Assembly (NCBI GenBank): GCA_029721435.1
Contig: CM056584.1
Coordinates: 14,891,739 to 14,955,738 of the forward strand
DNA length: 64,000 nt
Reading direction: 5' to 3'
Source of the DNA: Gymnothorax reevesii
Taxonomy: Eukaryota > Chordata > Actinopteri > Anguilliformes > Muraenidae
This document shows, in pieces, positions 1-11,239 of this stretch. The notes below the pieces were generated by a model, which had not been told where the DNA came from, ran no database searches, and was given only the letters and a program-made list of their open reading frames with translations. The position numbers were made by a program, and so were the translations under genes. Within the stretch, counting starts at the first letter, position 1, and the number at the start of each line of letters is the position of its first letter.

Positions 1-89
1 CTAAATGTTAAATTCTCGGTAAGAAAGCATGACTTTATGACTGAACTGACCATTTTGTGTGATTTATTTATGTATTTATTTTTTTACAG

Positions 90-3000
90 AGAGCAGCTCG
101 TCGGCGAGCAGCTACAGTTTGGAGTTCAGCCGCAGACTCCTCAGCACATACATCTGTAAGGCCGCTGTTCATTTTAAGTGTTTTTCACGTAGCCTTCTCT
201 TTCATTAAATCTTCTGTGAACAGTGGTGTTCGCAGGATCAAATGTGACCTTTTCGTGAAAAACTCCACTTCTTCAGTCTTCCTCTTCCTCTTCTCATTTC
301 TTTCTTTCCCTCTTTCCTTGGCTCTTTGTCCTTCCCTTGTTCCTCAGTTTTTTTTTTTCTCCTCTGTCGCCATTTCATTCACAGCGAATCAGAAACGCAA
401 TGCTGTATTCTTTGACCTCAAGCTTTATTTTCTGTTTAATTGACACTGAGCCAGTAGATTAAATTTAGCCATTAGAAACTCTGTTTTAAGTGTGCCCATT
501 AGACATGAAGTCAGCCCTGTACTTAGCTTCCAAGTTTTGCCTTTGAGAAACATCTGAGAAATTTAGTCGGATAAAAGCAGCTCATGGAAATGTTAGTACT
601 TGGTAGCCTTTGAATTGTTGTGATGCCTCAGTCTGCCATGGCAGAGAAAATACAATATACCTCTTTGGTTTTGCGTACGGGTTTCCTTGGCAGCTGGGGG
701 GTGGGGGTACCTAGGTGTCATCTTAGTGATTTGTAATCACGGAGACCACTGTGTTCTGCAGTGCAAAGATAATTGGGTAATGACGGGCTGTAATGAAGGG
801 TTATGAGAGGAATCATTTTGTTTTTATGTTTTCCTCCAACAAGTTACTTTCTGTGAACCTGATTTGTGGAATTTAGTTGGTTTGAGTGCCATAAAGTATA
901 ATTTCACTCATGCACTTCCTGTGGGGACCAGATCGAAGTCAGATGTGCGATAACTCAGATGACTGCACGCAATGAAATGTAAGCATGGCAACAGAAGCTG
1001 TTTGAAATGTCAAATGTGTAATTCATTAGGTTATAAAACATCTTGGAAATGCTTTACACAGTTATCAGATGTAAATTATTCGCATTCATTTTCAAAAACT
1101 ATCTCCGTTCGCGTCTCCAAACAGCTCTGCAAAGAGCCTCGAAGTATTCCGGGGCTGTGCCAGTTAACGTACAGAAGAGGATTTCATGCTCAAGATGTCA
1201 AGATACTGTTACAGTCTGTTTGCCAAACTATTTTTGTCTGTTAATTCTGTGGGAATGATGTGGTTTCCGCTCAGTCAGTCTGTATGGGTTTGATTTAGAT
1301 CAGCGGGAATGTATTTTTGTGAATAACACGCGGTAGTTATAAAGTCAGCGTTCTAATCGCTGTTGTTTCCAAAGCTAATTGGTTTGGTTTGAATTCCATT
1401 CTTGCGTACGAATGCGCTGGGCTGACCTTCCTGTTGCAATGGCTTTGTTTTCCTGCAGTCAGAGATGTTGAGAGTGAATGTTGGCTGTCCTGGGTGTGGC
1501 TTTGTGTCAGGGCTGTAGGTGTAGTCACTGGTCAGCCAATAGCTGCTCTCTTACCCTGATGACTGTTCTCGCAGGCAAAGTTTTGGGGAACCTGCAGCTA
1601 AATCTCCTCAGCAAGTCCAAAGTGTATGAGGACTCCGCTCTGAGTGCCATCTTCCTCCTCAACAACTACAACTACATCCTCAAGTCCCTGGAAAAGTAAG
1701 CACCACTATTTGCACGCGCGCCGTGAGGACGGCGAATGCATGAGAAATGACTTCAGAATGTGCAGTCTTTGTGCAATGTCATGATAGGGACAGCTCTGGG
1801 CTCAGGGTGGACACATTGATTCTGTACTTGTAGTGGAGTGATACTCAGCTCATGGACAGAAACTCCCAGGTTCTGAAAGTCGATGTCCTTCCCACGTTTT
1901 GGTTCCAGTCAGTTGGCTTTACTCATGAGAACTGCAGGTAGAAGTAGTTACTGATATCGGCCGGGTGCATCAACTCTCTCCATTGTAGAGAAAAGGACCC
2001 TGATACAGTCACACTCTGTAAATGCACATCTAGACATTCACCATCACAGGGATAGTGATGGCGTGTTCATTTAGTATTTGCACAATGATTTAGTGGAAGA
2101 TTATTTTCGGTGCCGATGTGCTGCTCCTCGCGTTTAGTACAAACAGCTGCTGCCTGTAGCGCAGACACACTTTGACGGTCTTTGCCTTCTGTGCCGCCGC
2201 AGGTCAGAGCTGATACAGTTGGTGGGCGTGACGAACCGAATCGCTGAGGTGTCGTACCGCGAGCTGATGGAGCAGCAGATGCACATATACCAGCGCAGGT
2301 GAGGTGACCTGCTTCCCATGTGGAGCAACATGTGGAGAACCCATGACCCTCTGACACAGGTCAGATCCTCACAACAGTCAGTTAAACCCATCCATATACA
2401 GGCATGTGACTCATTATTATTCTATACAATAATTGCTTATTAGTAGCATTTTGCTTGTTTGAGATGTTGACTTGGCATTGACATGCACGGGTGATGTATT
2501 AATTTGCTTGTTGTCCTGTTTGTGTGTGTGTGTGTGTGTGTTTGTGTGTGTGGGCATGCACTGCGTGTGTGCTTTGCAGCTGGGTGAAGGTGACGGAGTA
2601 CGTCACCGACAGAAACATGCCCACGTTTCAGCCTGGCACCAAGGTGGGGTTGGAAATAAATTCCACTAATATAAATGATGCTTTAGCCATATTTGCTTCG
2701 CAGAGTGATATTTTTTAACTTTGGTAACTAAAGTATGTGAGTATTTTCTTTTCACTATGACTGACAAACTTGCATAAAATAAATAGCAGCTGCACGGCCG
2801 TCACGTAGAGTTGAGGGGCGGAGAGTCTTGCGTTACTAATGCGCTAACATGCTAGCGCTACTAAGTTCTACAATCTGGTTTCTGTGTCTCACCGGTTACA
2901 GCTGAAGGATAAAGAACGTCAGATGATCAAGGACAAGTTCAAGGTACCATAAGATTTATCTCCGGGGGCTTGTCTGGAAGTTGACGCCTCGCTTCACCAC

Positions 3001-6000
3001 TGACCATAATTAGGACCAAATTTTCTGGTCAGGTCAGCAGTCGATATCTTGTTGTCCAAGATTTTGAGCATGTCTGCAAATTTATTGGTCTGTACTCATG
3101 TGTGCCTTAAGGGCTTTAACGATGGGCTGGAGGAACTGTGTAAGATTCAGAAAGTGTGGGCTATTCCAGACAAAGAGCAGCGAGATGCTATCCGACAGGT
3201 CCAGAAGAAGGTGGTGTCTGATGCCTATAGATCCTTTTTGCACAGGTGAGTTTTTACCCAGAGGTTCCATTAAGCAATATTTAATCCTTGAAGGGTCATT
3301 CCAAATGAAATCAGCCAATTTTCAGACAAGTTCCATGGGCATTCACACTTTATTTGCTTTGGGTGGCAAAATACCAAGTGTTAGCTCAACCGGCCTGCTA
3401 GGTTGAAAAAGTGGGTGTGGCACCCCGGTTGGCAAAATTAGCTCCCCCCCCCCCCCATTTCTAACAGACTGTAACTCCGGAAGTAATTAAGCTAACCACA
3501 TGATGTTTTCAGGACTTGTTCTCTAGGCCCTGTACTACCCTTCATTGCAAATCAAAGTAGCTTTAACCCTTTTATTATGGTTTTATAGGCTCTCAAAAAT
3601 GCTACTTTTACAAACCGGTATCAAACTGGTATCTTTCTATCGCCACCTATTAATATCCTGTAGCATTTATAGTTCTTTGGTAATATTGGTAACTCCCTGT
3701 GGAGGGTTACCCTTTTCAGACCCCTTTTTTTCAGGATGTGGATGTCCTTCAATTTTAATGAAGCCTATATTTTTGGAAAGCCCTTCATATGCACTGCCAC
3801 CAAAATAAATTTCATTATGGAACTAGCATACCTTCATTAAAAAATATTGAGTCATTTTCTTCCATTTTTATACTAAAATCAACCCCCTTTTGGGGCCGTT
3901 AACAATACTTAACATTTTCACAAGTATAGAAGCAGTACATTATAACATGACATAATATTATGACTACATTATATAAATATTATAAAACATATCTTCCACC
4001 GTATGCAAATCGAAACCATCAATAAAACCATCACCAGCTAAACAGTCAAAACGGACAAATGGCACCATTAATAAGTCCCTGCTGGTAGAGCGGTAGCTTG
4101 TTTTTTACAGTAATATACATGATTGACTTGGACAAGAGTTCATTGAAATCAGTTCCGTATATATATTTGAAGTAGGCAAAATTTTTTCCAAGAGGTGACA
4201 TAGCGTTGAGCGAAGCATTTCGGCCAATATAATTAACAATAACATTATCGAGTTTGTACATTTTGTGCAGAAATTTTAAAATTTTAGGATGAAGTTGAAA
4301 AGATACGTGTCTGATGACCCAGAGGTCCTAGTAACCAAGTATGAGTACAGTGAGGTAAATGCAGCAGATCTACGTATCGCTTAGTTCCACTGAGTACAGC
4401 ATTTACCGAAGCCAGAGGAAGTTATATCCCAAAGCTGGGAACCATAAAAAGAACAGCAATAGCTACGAAATAAATGACATTGTACCTGAATCAAGATTCC
4501 TAAACATGCCAAGAAGTTTTTTTAACTGAACCATTTAAAGTAGAACATTTCTGATCACAATCAGAGGAGTCTGATAAACCTCTGGTAACAATATTTCCTA
4601 AATATTTAACTCGATCAACGCAATCTGGACATGTATCGCCGAGAAACGGCTTATCAGTTGGTAAAACATGGGAACCAAATTTAACGCACATGGTGTTCTT
4701 GGCATTAAATGAAACATTATATTCCTGAGCATAATCAGAACATATATCCAACATAAGATTAAGGGAAGTAAGACCGGGACATGTAAGAGTAAGATGGGCA
4801 GCGTAGCCTCAGGCACCAACAATATAAGAACCAACATGACGCCCAAGACCACTGATCCTGATCCTGCCTTCCTGCCTGCCTGCCTGAGCCTTCCAGATCC
4901 TGCAGCACTTGGTGCAGAGATGGTTAAGAAATGATTCAGAGGAACATAGAAAATGTTTTCTGTTCACTAGGGCCACTGAAACTTCCGCGTTTGTCCATGA
5001 CGATGCATGAATTTTACATTGACGTCCTGATATTCCCCGGATGTATCCAACACAACTGCCAGCCTCCAGTAGTCATCATACAGGCTGGCTACATGTAGTC
5101 CTGGAGTAAACTGTTCCAGAGGTTGGCTGTTCTTTGTGTTCAGCATCCATCTTCTGCCCAGTTTGAAACCCATCTTTATTTCAGTGGCCCCAGAATAAAA
5201 ATGACATTTGTCATGTTCCCATTAACCATTTCTCAATCACCTCTACACCAAGTGCTGCAGGATCTGGAAGTCAGTATACTCCTGATTATTTGGAATTTGG
5301 AAACCTGAAACTCTTGTACTGGTAAGAACTAATACAGTTCAAGGGGCCGTTGACAATACAATTCACAACTACATCTCAAAAAAGGAGGAAATATTAAGGT
5401 AAACCTGAATATTTTTACAGAACAGTTTTTGGGCGAGGAGGATCTGAAAAAATGTGCTCTTAGAACACTTTTTTTTTTTTTTTTTTTTTTTTATGTTGAG
5501 AATTGTGAAAAGGGGGCTAATTTTAAGATAAAAATTGAAGAAAAAACTCAACATTTTTTTAAATTTTGAATAGTTCCATAATGAAATTTATTTTGGTGGC
5601 GGTGCATATCAAGAGCTTTCCAAAAATATAGGTTTCATTAACATTGAAGGATACCCACATACTGGGAAAAAAGGGGCCAAAAAGAGTCACCCCCCAATGG
5701 GGGGGTAAAATAAGGACTGATATAAACAAAGAATTATAAATGCTACAGAATATTACTTGGTAGCGAAAGAAAGCTCTTATCCATTATTAATAGCTGATGT
5801 TACCACAAATCCACATATGTCATCAGATGGGTGAGAAAATGGTACCCTAAAATGTGTATGTTTTGATATCGGTTTGTAAACGTAGCATTTTTGAGAGCCT
5901 GTAAAACCACAACAAAAGGGCTAAAACTACTTGAATTGGCAATAAAGGGTAGTAAACTGCCTAGAGAACAAGTCCTGAAAAAAATCCTGGGGTTAGCTTT

Positions 6001-6677
6001 ATTACTTCCAGAGTTACAGTCTGTTAAAAACTAAGGAACTCCTAAGCCCTTCAAGAAGAGCTGAATCTTAAGATTTGATGATTTTGTGGTCGTAGCAAAA
6101 ATAGTTGCCTTTTTAGCTACATTATTAGCGCAGTTTCTGAGTAGCAGCAGAGCTTTGATAAATAAACACAGTTCCGTCTTGGTTTCTTTTTCATTAAGCG
6201 GATGCTACTAACGCGACCCATCTACACCAGATCGATATTTACAGACACACTGTTTGCACGGCTGAGTATTTACTGGAGCAATTTGGACTTACTTCCTTGC
6301 TTACGGGTATGACTTGCAGTGCTCCAGCTGGTAGCATAAACTACAGCCTTTGAATTTCAAAGCCCAGTTTCTATACCTGTACGCTGCACTTACAGCTTCT
6401 AAGAACGTTGTGTGCTTCACAAACTACACTTCCTGAGCCAGGCGCGGTTTTAAAATGCAATACAACCTCAAAGGACCCCAGTCCTCAGATGAGTTAAAAC
6501 CATGACGTGGAGGGACCGGGTCTGGTCACACTCTAGACGATTGTCACTAAATGTATTTATTTCTGCTTTCACAGGTACGGCAACATTTCATTCACAAAAA
6601 ATCCAGAAAAATACCACAAGTACAGGCCAGAACAGGTGGAGGATATGATTGAGAGATTGTTCGACACATCGGCCTAA
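90..6677 (+). CDS. exoc7: Exocyst complex component 7 (Exo70), C-terminal seven exons
   Basis: Seven exons splice in frame: 90-155, 1575-1695, 2203-2298, 2580-2643, 2902-2943, 3112-3245 and 6575-6677 (stop TAA). They total 626 bases, or 207 residues plus the stop after a split first codon. Every intron that both starts and ends in the window is bounded by GT and AG. The product matches the end of vertebrate Exo70: an S-rich start, then [40 protein letters not shown] and the terminus ERLFDTSA. In the family this part belongs to the C-terminal helical rod, which contributes to membrane phosphoinositide binding; Exo70 helps tether secretory vesicles to the plasma membrane. The 5' exons lie outside the window. 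The last intron (3246-6574) is enlarged by transposable elements, but its splice sites are intact. I am confident of the identity; exon edges were set by GT-AG and reading frame. Confidence 0.95.
2521..2579 (+). repeat. (TG)n tract abutting an exoc7 splice acceptor
   Basis: A TG dinucleotide run (about 2521-2553, briefly interrupted) ends roughly 27 bases before the acceptor AG of the exon at 2580-2643. It stands where a polypyrimidine tract would normally be. UG-rich intronic RNA is a known target of CELF and TDP-43-type splicing regulators. Confidence 0.8.
4030..4860 (-). pseudogene. LINE reverse transcriptase C-terminal fragment
   Basis: Read on the minus strand, this has the C-terminal part of a non-LTR reverse transcriptase. 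A CHVGSY..VGA-like block is followed by a degenerate catalytic region where YADD is expected, then [20 protein letters not shown] and VKYLGNIV. A second piece lies at 4046-4261 ([16 protein letters not shown]). The frame is broken and the ends are undefined. It lies in the loop of the surrounding foldback element. Confidence 0.6.
4967..5173 (-). pseudogene. Short transposon-associated ORF (VKFMH...WP signature)
   Basis: A 68-codon minus-strand ORF carries [17 protein letters not shown] and [10 protein letters not shown], and ends near FQWP. A small domain with this W...VKFMH...WP pattern is familiar from many transposon-linked proteins of aquatic animals. I cannot name the family with certainty. 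The ORF sits between the inner inverted repeats of the foldback element, so it is probably element-encoded and a fragment. Confidence 0.4.
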
Positions 6678-6910
6678 GTGTACATTCCTCTGCAACCCTA
6701 CCCTCCACCACCCCCGCAGCGCCTGCGATCTCTGCCTCTGGGTGCTCCAAAAGATTGCTGAACTGCATTCTTAATGTATGATGTTTCTTTGTTTGTTCCC
6801 TTAAAAAAATTGTATATATTTTTTTCATTTTTTGTTCAGACCTAGCTAATCTAATAAAAAATAATTGAACTGTATTAATGGGCTGTGAATAAAAACTCTA
6901 TGTGCCAAGA
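6678..6910 (+). other. exoc7: exoc7 3' UTR with polyadenylation signals
   Basis: This is the sequence downstream of the exoc7 stop codon. It is AT-rich and holds two AATAAA hexamers, at 6853-6858 and 6888-6893. The transcript probably ends shortly after the second. Confidence 0.7.
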
Positions 6911-8299
6911 CAAAGGTCTTAGAAGATGGCCGGAGACTCACTTTGTCAGTGGAAAGCTGTTCAGCAGAAACTTTAATGGTTAAGCTAGCTATAAACTTTA
7001 CATTTTGGTCAGTATTTTGCTGCAAAACAATTCACAGGTGTGATAATCCTTTTGCTCATTGGTGGCTTTGTGTGTTGATCCTCTCCTCTGAAATGGAAGT
7101 CTTTGGAAGCCTGCCAGGAATGAGCCAGCCGTAGCATTTGCTTTTATCTTAAACTCTAAGCATTTTGCTGCAGAGAATATAATCTGCTCAAAAGCTTTAA
7201 TAATAATTCTGGAAACTGCTTTAAAAAAAAAAACACACACATTTTCATGGACAAAACGCAAAGAAACTGCAAGGTAAGTCTATATAGATTGTATCCCATT
7301 GTGATGACATTCTTTGCCAGGTTAAAAGTCCGGTTCAAAGTTGTAGAACACGCAGGTGTCATGTTTGATCATACGCCCCTTAACCATAGAGGATATGATG
7401 TGGAACAGCTCTTACAAGCAGAGGCAGGCTTTGTCAGTTTTGTTTGCAAAAGACTTTTGGCGGGGTGCCAGCTGATCTTTAATTTGTTACGCTCTCCTGG
7501 TAGGTGGTGATTGTATGGAGTGCTTGTTCTACTGGTTATGGGTTTGTCATGTTGCTTTGGCAACTCCGGAGTCTGAATGGTCAAGATATTATGAAATCAC
7601 ATTTCTGATGGTGTGCTTAAGATGTGAGAGAGAAGCATATGCCCTGTATAACCCATTCACAAGGTGTAAGTGCATATGTGTGATTGAAATACTTGGTTTG
7701 AAATTGCCATTCCAATAACAAAATGTCCCATGGCCGCATTACAAACCTTAAACATGGAACTTCCTCATTTCTACCATTTTATGCGTGACCCCTCTTGGTT
7801 TATCTGATGGAAACTATTTATATTAAAGCTTATAATGAATTCCAGGTTGATGTTTACTTCTGGCTTTTTTGAGAAGACTTCCCTGTTTCAAGGATGGTCC
7901 ACTCTGTGGTCTATTAATTTCAGCGATTTTGGAATGAGATGTTGGATAAGAGCATCCACATACCGACTATATGGTGAATGTAATGGGGTTGGTTACAAGT
8001 GACCCTTCTACTTAGTCTTGTGATGTTTACTTGTGGTGTTTGGAGGGAGGTAGCTTGTCTGTACTGCAGCACTGTTGGGGTTGGCTGAACAAGAGGATGG
8101 AGCCGTTTACTGCCATGCGGGTCAGAAACATAAAAAGGATTGTGTTGATAACCAAGCGCATCAAATGGTCAGTAGAAATACCCTGCCAAGGCACAAGATG
8201 CTGGCGTTAGAACTGCAGAGGAACCCCACAAAAAATACTGCCAAGTTCTGTGTAAACTCGCCACATAAAAGCTGGTAAAGGTCTTGTTTGTACAAGCAG
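6911..8299. other. Intergenic, no gene recognised
   Basis: This AT-rich sequence follows the exoc7 3' end. Open frames here, such as 7247-7510, resemble no family known to me and have no splice or promoter support. Confidence 0.5.
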
Positions 8300-8815
8300 A
8301 GTGAACGTAAGATAAGTTACGACATAAATGTGCGACTACAATCTCAGAAAAGTAAATATGCATTGCGTTCTCAATAGAGCTGCACAAGACAGTTGAAATT
8401 CATTTGTAGGTCTACAACAGAAATCTGCACAAACGTGTAGTGTAAGGACATATTGCAAATCAATATAAAGTTCCTGCAAAAGTAAACTTGCATAACAAAT
8501 CTCTAAACATCCAGTAAAAAAAGTGCAACCAAAATACTACTGTGTAAACATACTATCATGGTAAAACTCTTTTGTAAACGTTAACAAAAATCCCAGGAAA
8601 TTTCATCTGTACAAGTGCAGCAGGAAGACGGGGAAAGGTCTCGTGAAAATGTGCAACACATTTCTTTTCTATCCTGCGGTAGACATGCAGCACAAATCTT
8701 TGTAAAATGCCAATATAAATGTGCAACAAGATCTCTGAAAGTTCTTGTATAAATGCAAAACACAGTCCCAGAAAAGTGTATTTTTTGAACATTCAATAGA
8801 TTTGAATATTCCTGC
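8300..8815. repeat. Degenerate tandem-like repeat region
   Basis: Variants of a loose motif (AAATGTGCAACA, AATCTC, GAAAAGT) recur roughly every 40-55 bases. Examples are near 8325, 8478, 8582, 8646, 8715 and 8755. The copies are too divergent to define a unit by eye. It may be an old minisatellite. Confidence 0.4.
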
Positions 8816-9261
8816 GTAAACCAGCTATACAAATCTCAGTACGGTTACTGGAATTACGCGAGCGGCTCTGCTCATTTACTGAGTCCCATGTAATTTGAAC
8901 TGTCCACAAATGTAATTAATGCCTTTTCCTTTTTGTGTAATTCTGATTGATTGATTTTGATCAATTGATCATTGATTTCTATTCGGCACACGTTCATGAG
9001 TTCTTTTGTGGGAGCAGACAATGGTGTGTTTGGGTTATTACCATGGACAAGGGATTTCTGTGTGTTTGCTGTACTCAGACCTTTAAGTTGGCTGTCTTTT
9101 TCTGAGATTAAGTGTAAACGAGGAAGACTGAAAGTGAGTATGTGTTTGTTTACATGCATGTACATGCACTTACTTATGTGCGCCTGTGCATATGCGCTAA
9201 CGCATTGCCATGTAGTAAAGTGTGTGTGCACATGCGTGTGTGTGCGCCCGCGGAATGATAC

Positions 9262-9501
9262 TCATGGATGACGGGGCTGCAGAGGCTTTCTCCAGGGAGG
9301 AAATCTGCGAGGAGGATGAGGAATATGATGGTGACCTAGGATGACCTTGAAGGAAGTGCGTTTGCTCACGCCCAGTGGTATGGGGAAGTTGGCAACGTTT
9401 GCCAGCGTAATCAGAATGTCGAGAAGGATCAACGTCACCTTGGGGTTAAAGGAACTGGTGCCATGGTCATCTGTCAGTTCGAATATCACGGATGTTTGCA
9501 C
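9262..9501 (-). other. Unrecognised 79-codon open frame
   Basis: The minus-strand reading contains FNPKVTLILLDILITLANVA, a hydrophobic stretch that reads like protein, followed by a proline-rich end. I do not recognise the family. A candidate donor-like GT follows TTCAAGGTCATCCTAG in this orientation. It could be an exon fragment or chance. It lies immediately beside the repeat at 9545-9985. Confidence 0.2.
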
Positions 9502-9544
9502 ATGAGTTCAGGCTGGTGGTAGGCTTTATTCAAAGCTTGAACAG

Positions 9545-9985
9545 GTCTCTGCTCATAATTCAGTGACGTGCTGTGGGAGGTAAGTTAAGTGAGGCAGAAT
9601 CCTCGCTGTTAAACAATAACTCTCTATTTGCTTGATAAGCAATCAGAGGATTGATTAACCAATTTACTCAGACTAAACGGCAGAATGATGTGCCAATTTC
9701 AGTTTCCTCAACATAATTGCTCAGTGCATCGAACTTGAAATGCTCACGAGACAGATCATTTCCTTATATTTGCTCACAGGAAGGTAATGCATTAACAAAT
9801 ATTAAAATCTGTTCTATGCCGCATTCATTGCCTGGTCAATATGTTTACAATTGTGTTTTGGCTCTTAAACACGTACTTTTTAATGCCATTCAAATAAAAT
9901 TGAGTTTATCTTCAGACTTCTTTCATAATCCGATGAATAAAAGGTCAAAACGATACATGGACTTACCGAGAGACTTGCAGTCTTG
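9545..9985 (-). repeat. Interspersed repeat, inverted relative of 36786-37640
   Basis: The reverse complement of this segment aligns along its length with 36786-37640. Shared words include TGTATCGTTTTGACCT, TCTCGTGAGCATTT and ATTCTGCCTCAC, in the same order. The second copy is split by a SINE; this one is not. The family is unidentified. Confidence 0.75.
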
Positions 9986-9999
9986 AATCAAAGCGTAAA

Positions 10000-11060
10000 C
10001 GTAAATGAATTGCCATTATTGCCTCTTAAACCTGCCTATCCGCCAGGTTTTAATTCTTCCGTAAAAAAGGAAAAATGGAATGATTCTCAATCAAGCATAG
10101 AATGTGGAAACAGGTTGACAAAATTCAGCAATAAAAGTTGAAGTCACTGCCTCCCCCGACCGCACATCTCTGGTACAAATCCACCAATATATTTTTTTTA
10201 AAGTAATGATTGTGCATATGCTATACACTGGACATTATCAGAACAGTCATCACTTGCATTGAAATGTGAAATGTATGTGTTCTCGTTATATAATCGTTTG
10301 TTTTTTTTTTTTTGGTCTGCTTCTTGGCAGAGTGTAGATGATACCGTAATTGGTTGAGCGCTGCCCCTTTCTGCTTGATTTTTATTTATTTATTTATTAT
10401 TTTTTTTCCATTTGACAGCTTGCCTTGTGTTGTGAAGCAAAGGAAATATCCCACCTGGATATAATCTGCCCATCTGCTGCTTCTTGCATGCTTAAGTGGA
10501 CCAAGCAAAAGAATTTGAGTGACAGTAGTATTTCCTGAGTGTGCGGACCTTACCATTTTATTTTTTCCTACTCTTACAATGTCCTGCACCTGTAATTGAG
10601 TGGATGTGCCTGCTTTATTCTCTTAACGGTAGTATGTCCTACCATTCAAAAACATATTGTAACCTAAGATTTGCCAATATATATTAGCACTGATGGTGCT
10701 GGTGATTACCCAGAGGCATATGCAGCCATTCTTGCCTCTGATGTCATCCACTGAATCAGTGCACCTGCCTCCTCGTTCCACAACTTTTGGAAAGTTTTTC
10801 CGATACAAATTATTCTTCCTCATCTTGCAGGAGAAATGTTTATTCATTGCTAACCCCTCCTCTGCTGCTGCTTCCTTGTCCACTGAGGGAAAGATCAGTG
10901 CTCTTATCGGCATCTGGCCGCTTCAGTGGAGGTGCACTCATCGATTGGTGTGCTTGGTATGCAGTATCCACAAAAGCCCCTCCCTGAGTTTCTTGCGTGC
11001 ATTTCTTTATGTTACTCAGGGAGATGACATTTTGTTGCTTACATATTTGGTGTCCTCCAT
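10000..11060. other. Intergenic with unrecognised open frames
   Basis: Overlapping frames at 10693-11079 (+) and 10623-10913 (-) are open, but neither resembles a known family to me. Most of the rest is AT-rich with short homopolymers, including a T run near 10305. Confidence 0.4.
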
Positions 11061-11139
11061 CCAGCTAAACTGGGCATGAGCCCTTGATGAACGGGTGGGA
11101 GTACAGATTAATGTCACAGTCCACAACAACGTGCATCTG

Positions 11140-11235
11140 AACTTTTTGCTCCTCTATGCCGTGCTGTAGGCCATCAGATCTTTAGCGCCAGGCTCTGACA
11201 TCGAGCTCAACCCGGAGACACCACAAGGGGAGCAC
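11140..11235 (+). pseudogene. Possible LINE ORF fragment with degenerate 2A-like motif
   Basis: One forward reading gives LNFLLLYAVL, a stop, then AIRSLAPGSDIELNPETP. SDIELNP resembles the start of the 2A consensus D-V/I-E-x-N-P-G-P, but the final G-P is replaced. Some non-LTR retrotransposons carry 2A peptides near an ORF start, so this may be a decayed remnant. The evidence is short and weak. Confidence 0.25.
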
Positions 11236-11239
11236 AAGG

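Larger units (their letters stand above)
3450..6035. mobile_element. Foldback element in the last exoc7 intron
   Basis: Sequence at about 3450-3915 reappears as its reverse complement at about 5500-6035. In a hand-aligned stretch (3460-3635 against 5880-6030) the arms are roughly 85% identical. Shared blocks include the inverted forms of AGGACTTGTTCTCTAGGC and CTCTCAAAAATGCTAC. A second, inner inverted repeat pairs about 4890-4985 with 5180-5270 (CCAGATCCTGCAGCACTT against its complement). The layout suggests a DNA transposon with long inverted ends that was later invaded by a LINE. I could not assign a superfamily or define target duplications. A weaker related block may begin near 3290. Confidence 0.7.

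Noticed and set aside
10623..11079. Overlapping 96- and 128-codon frames on both strands
   Set aside because: Neither shows a known domain, splice signals or a promoter. They are kept only as an intergenic note.
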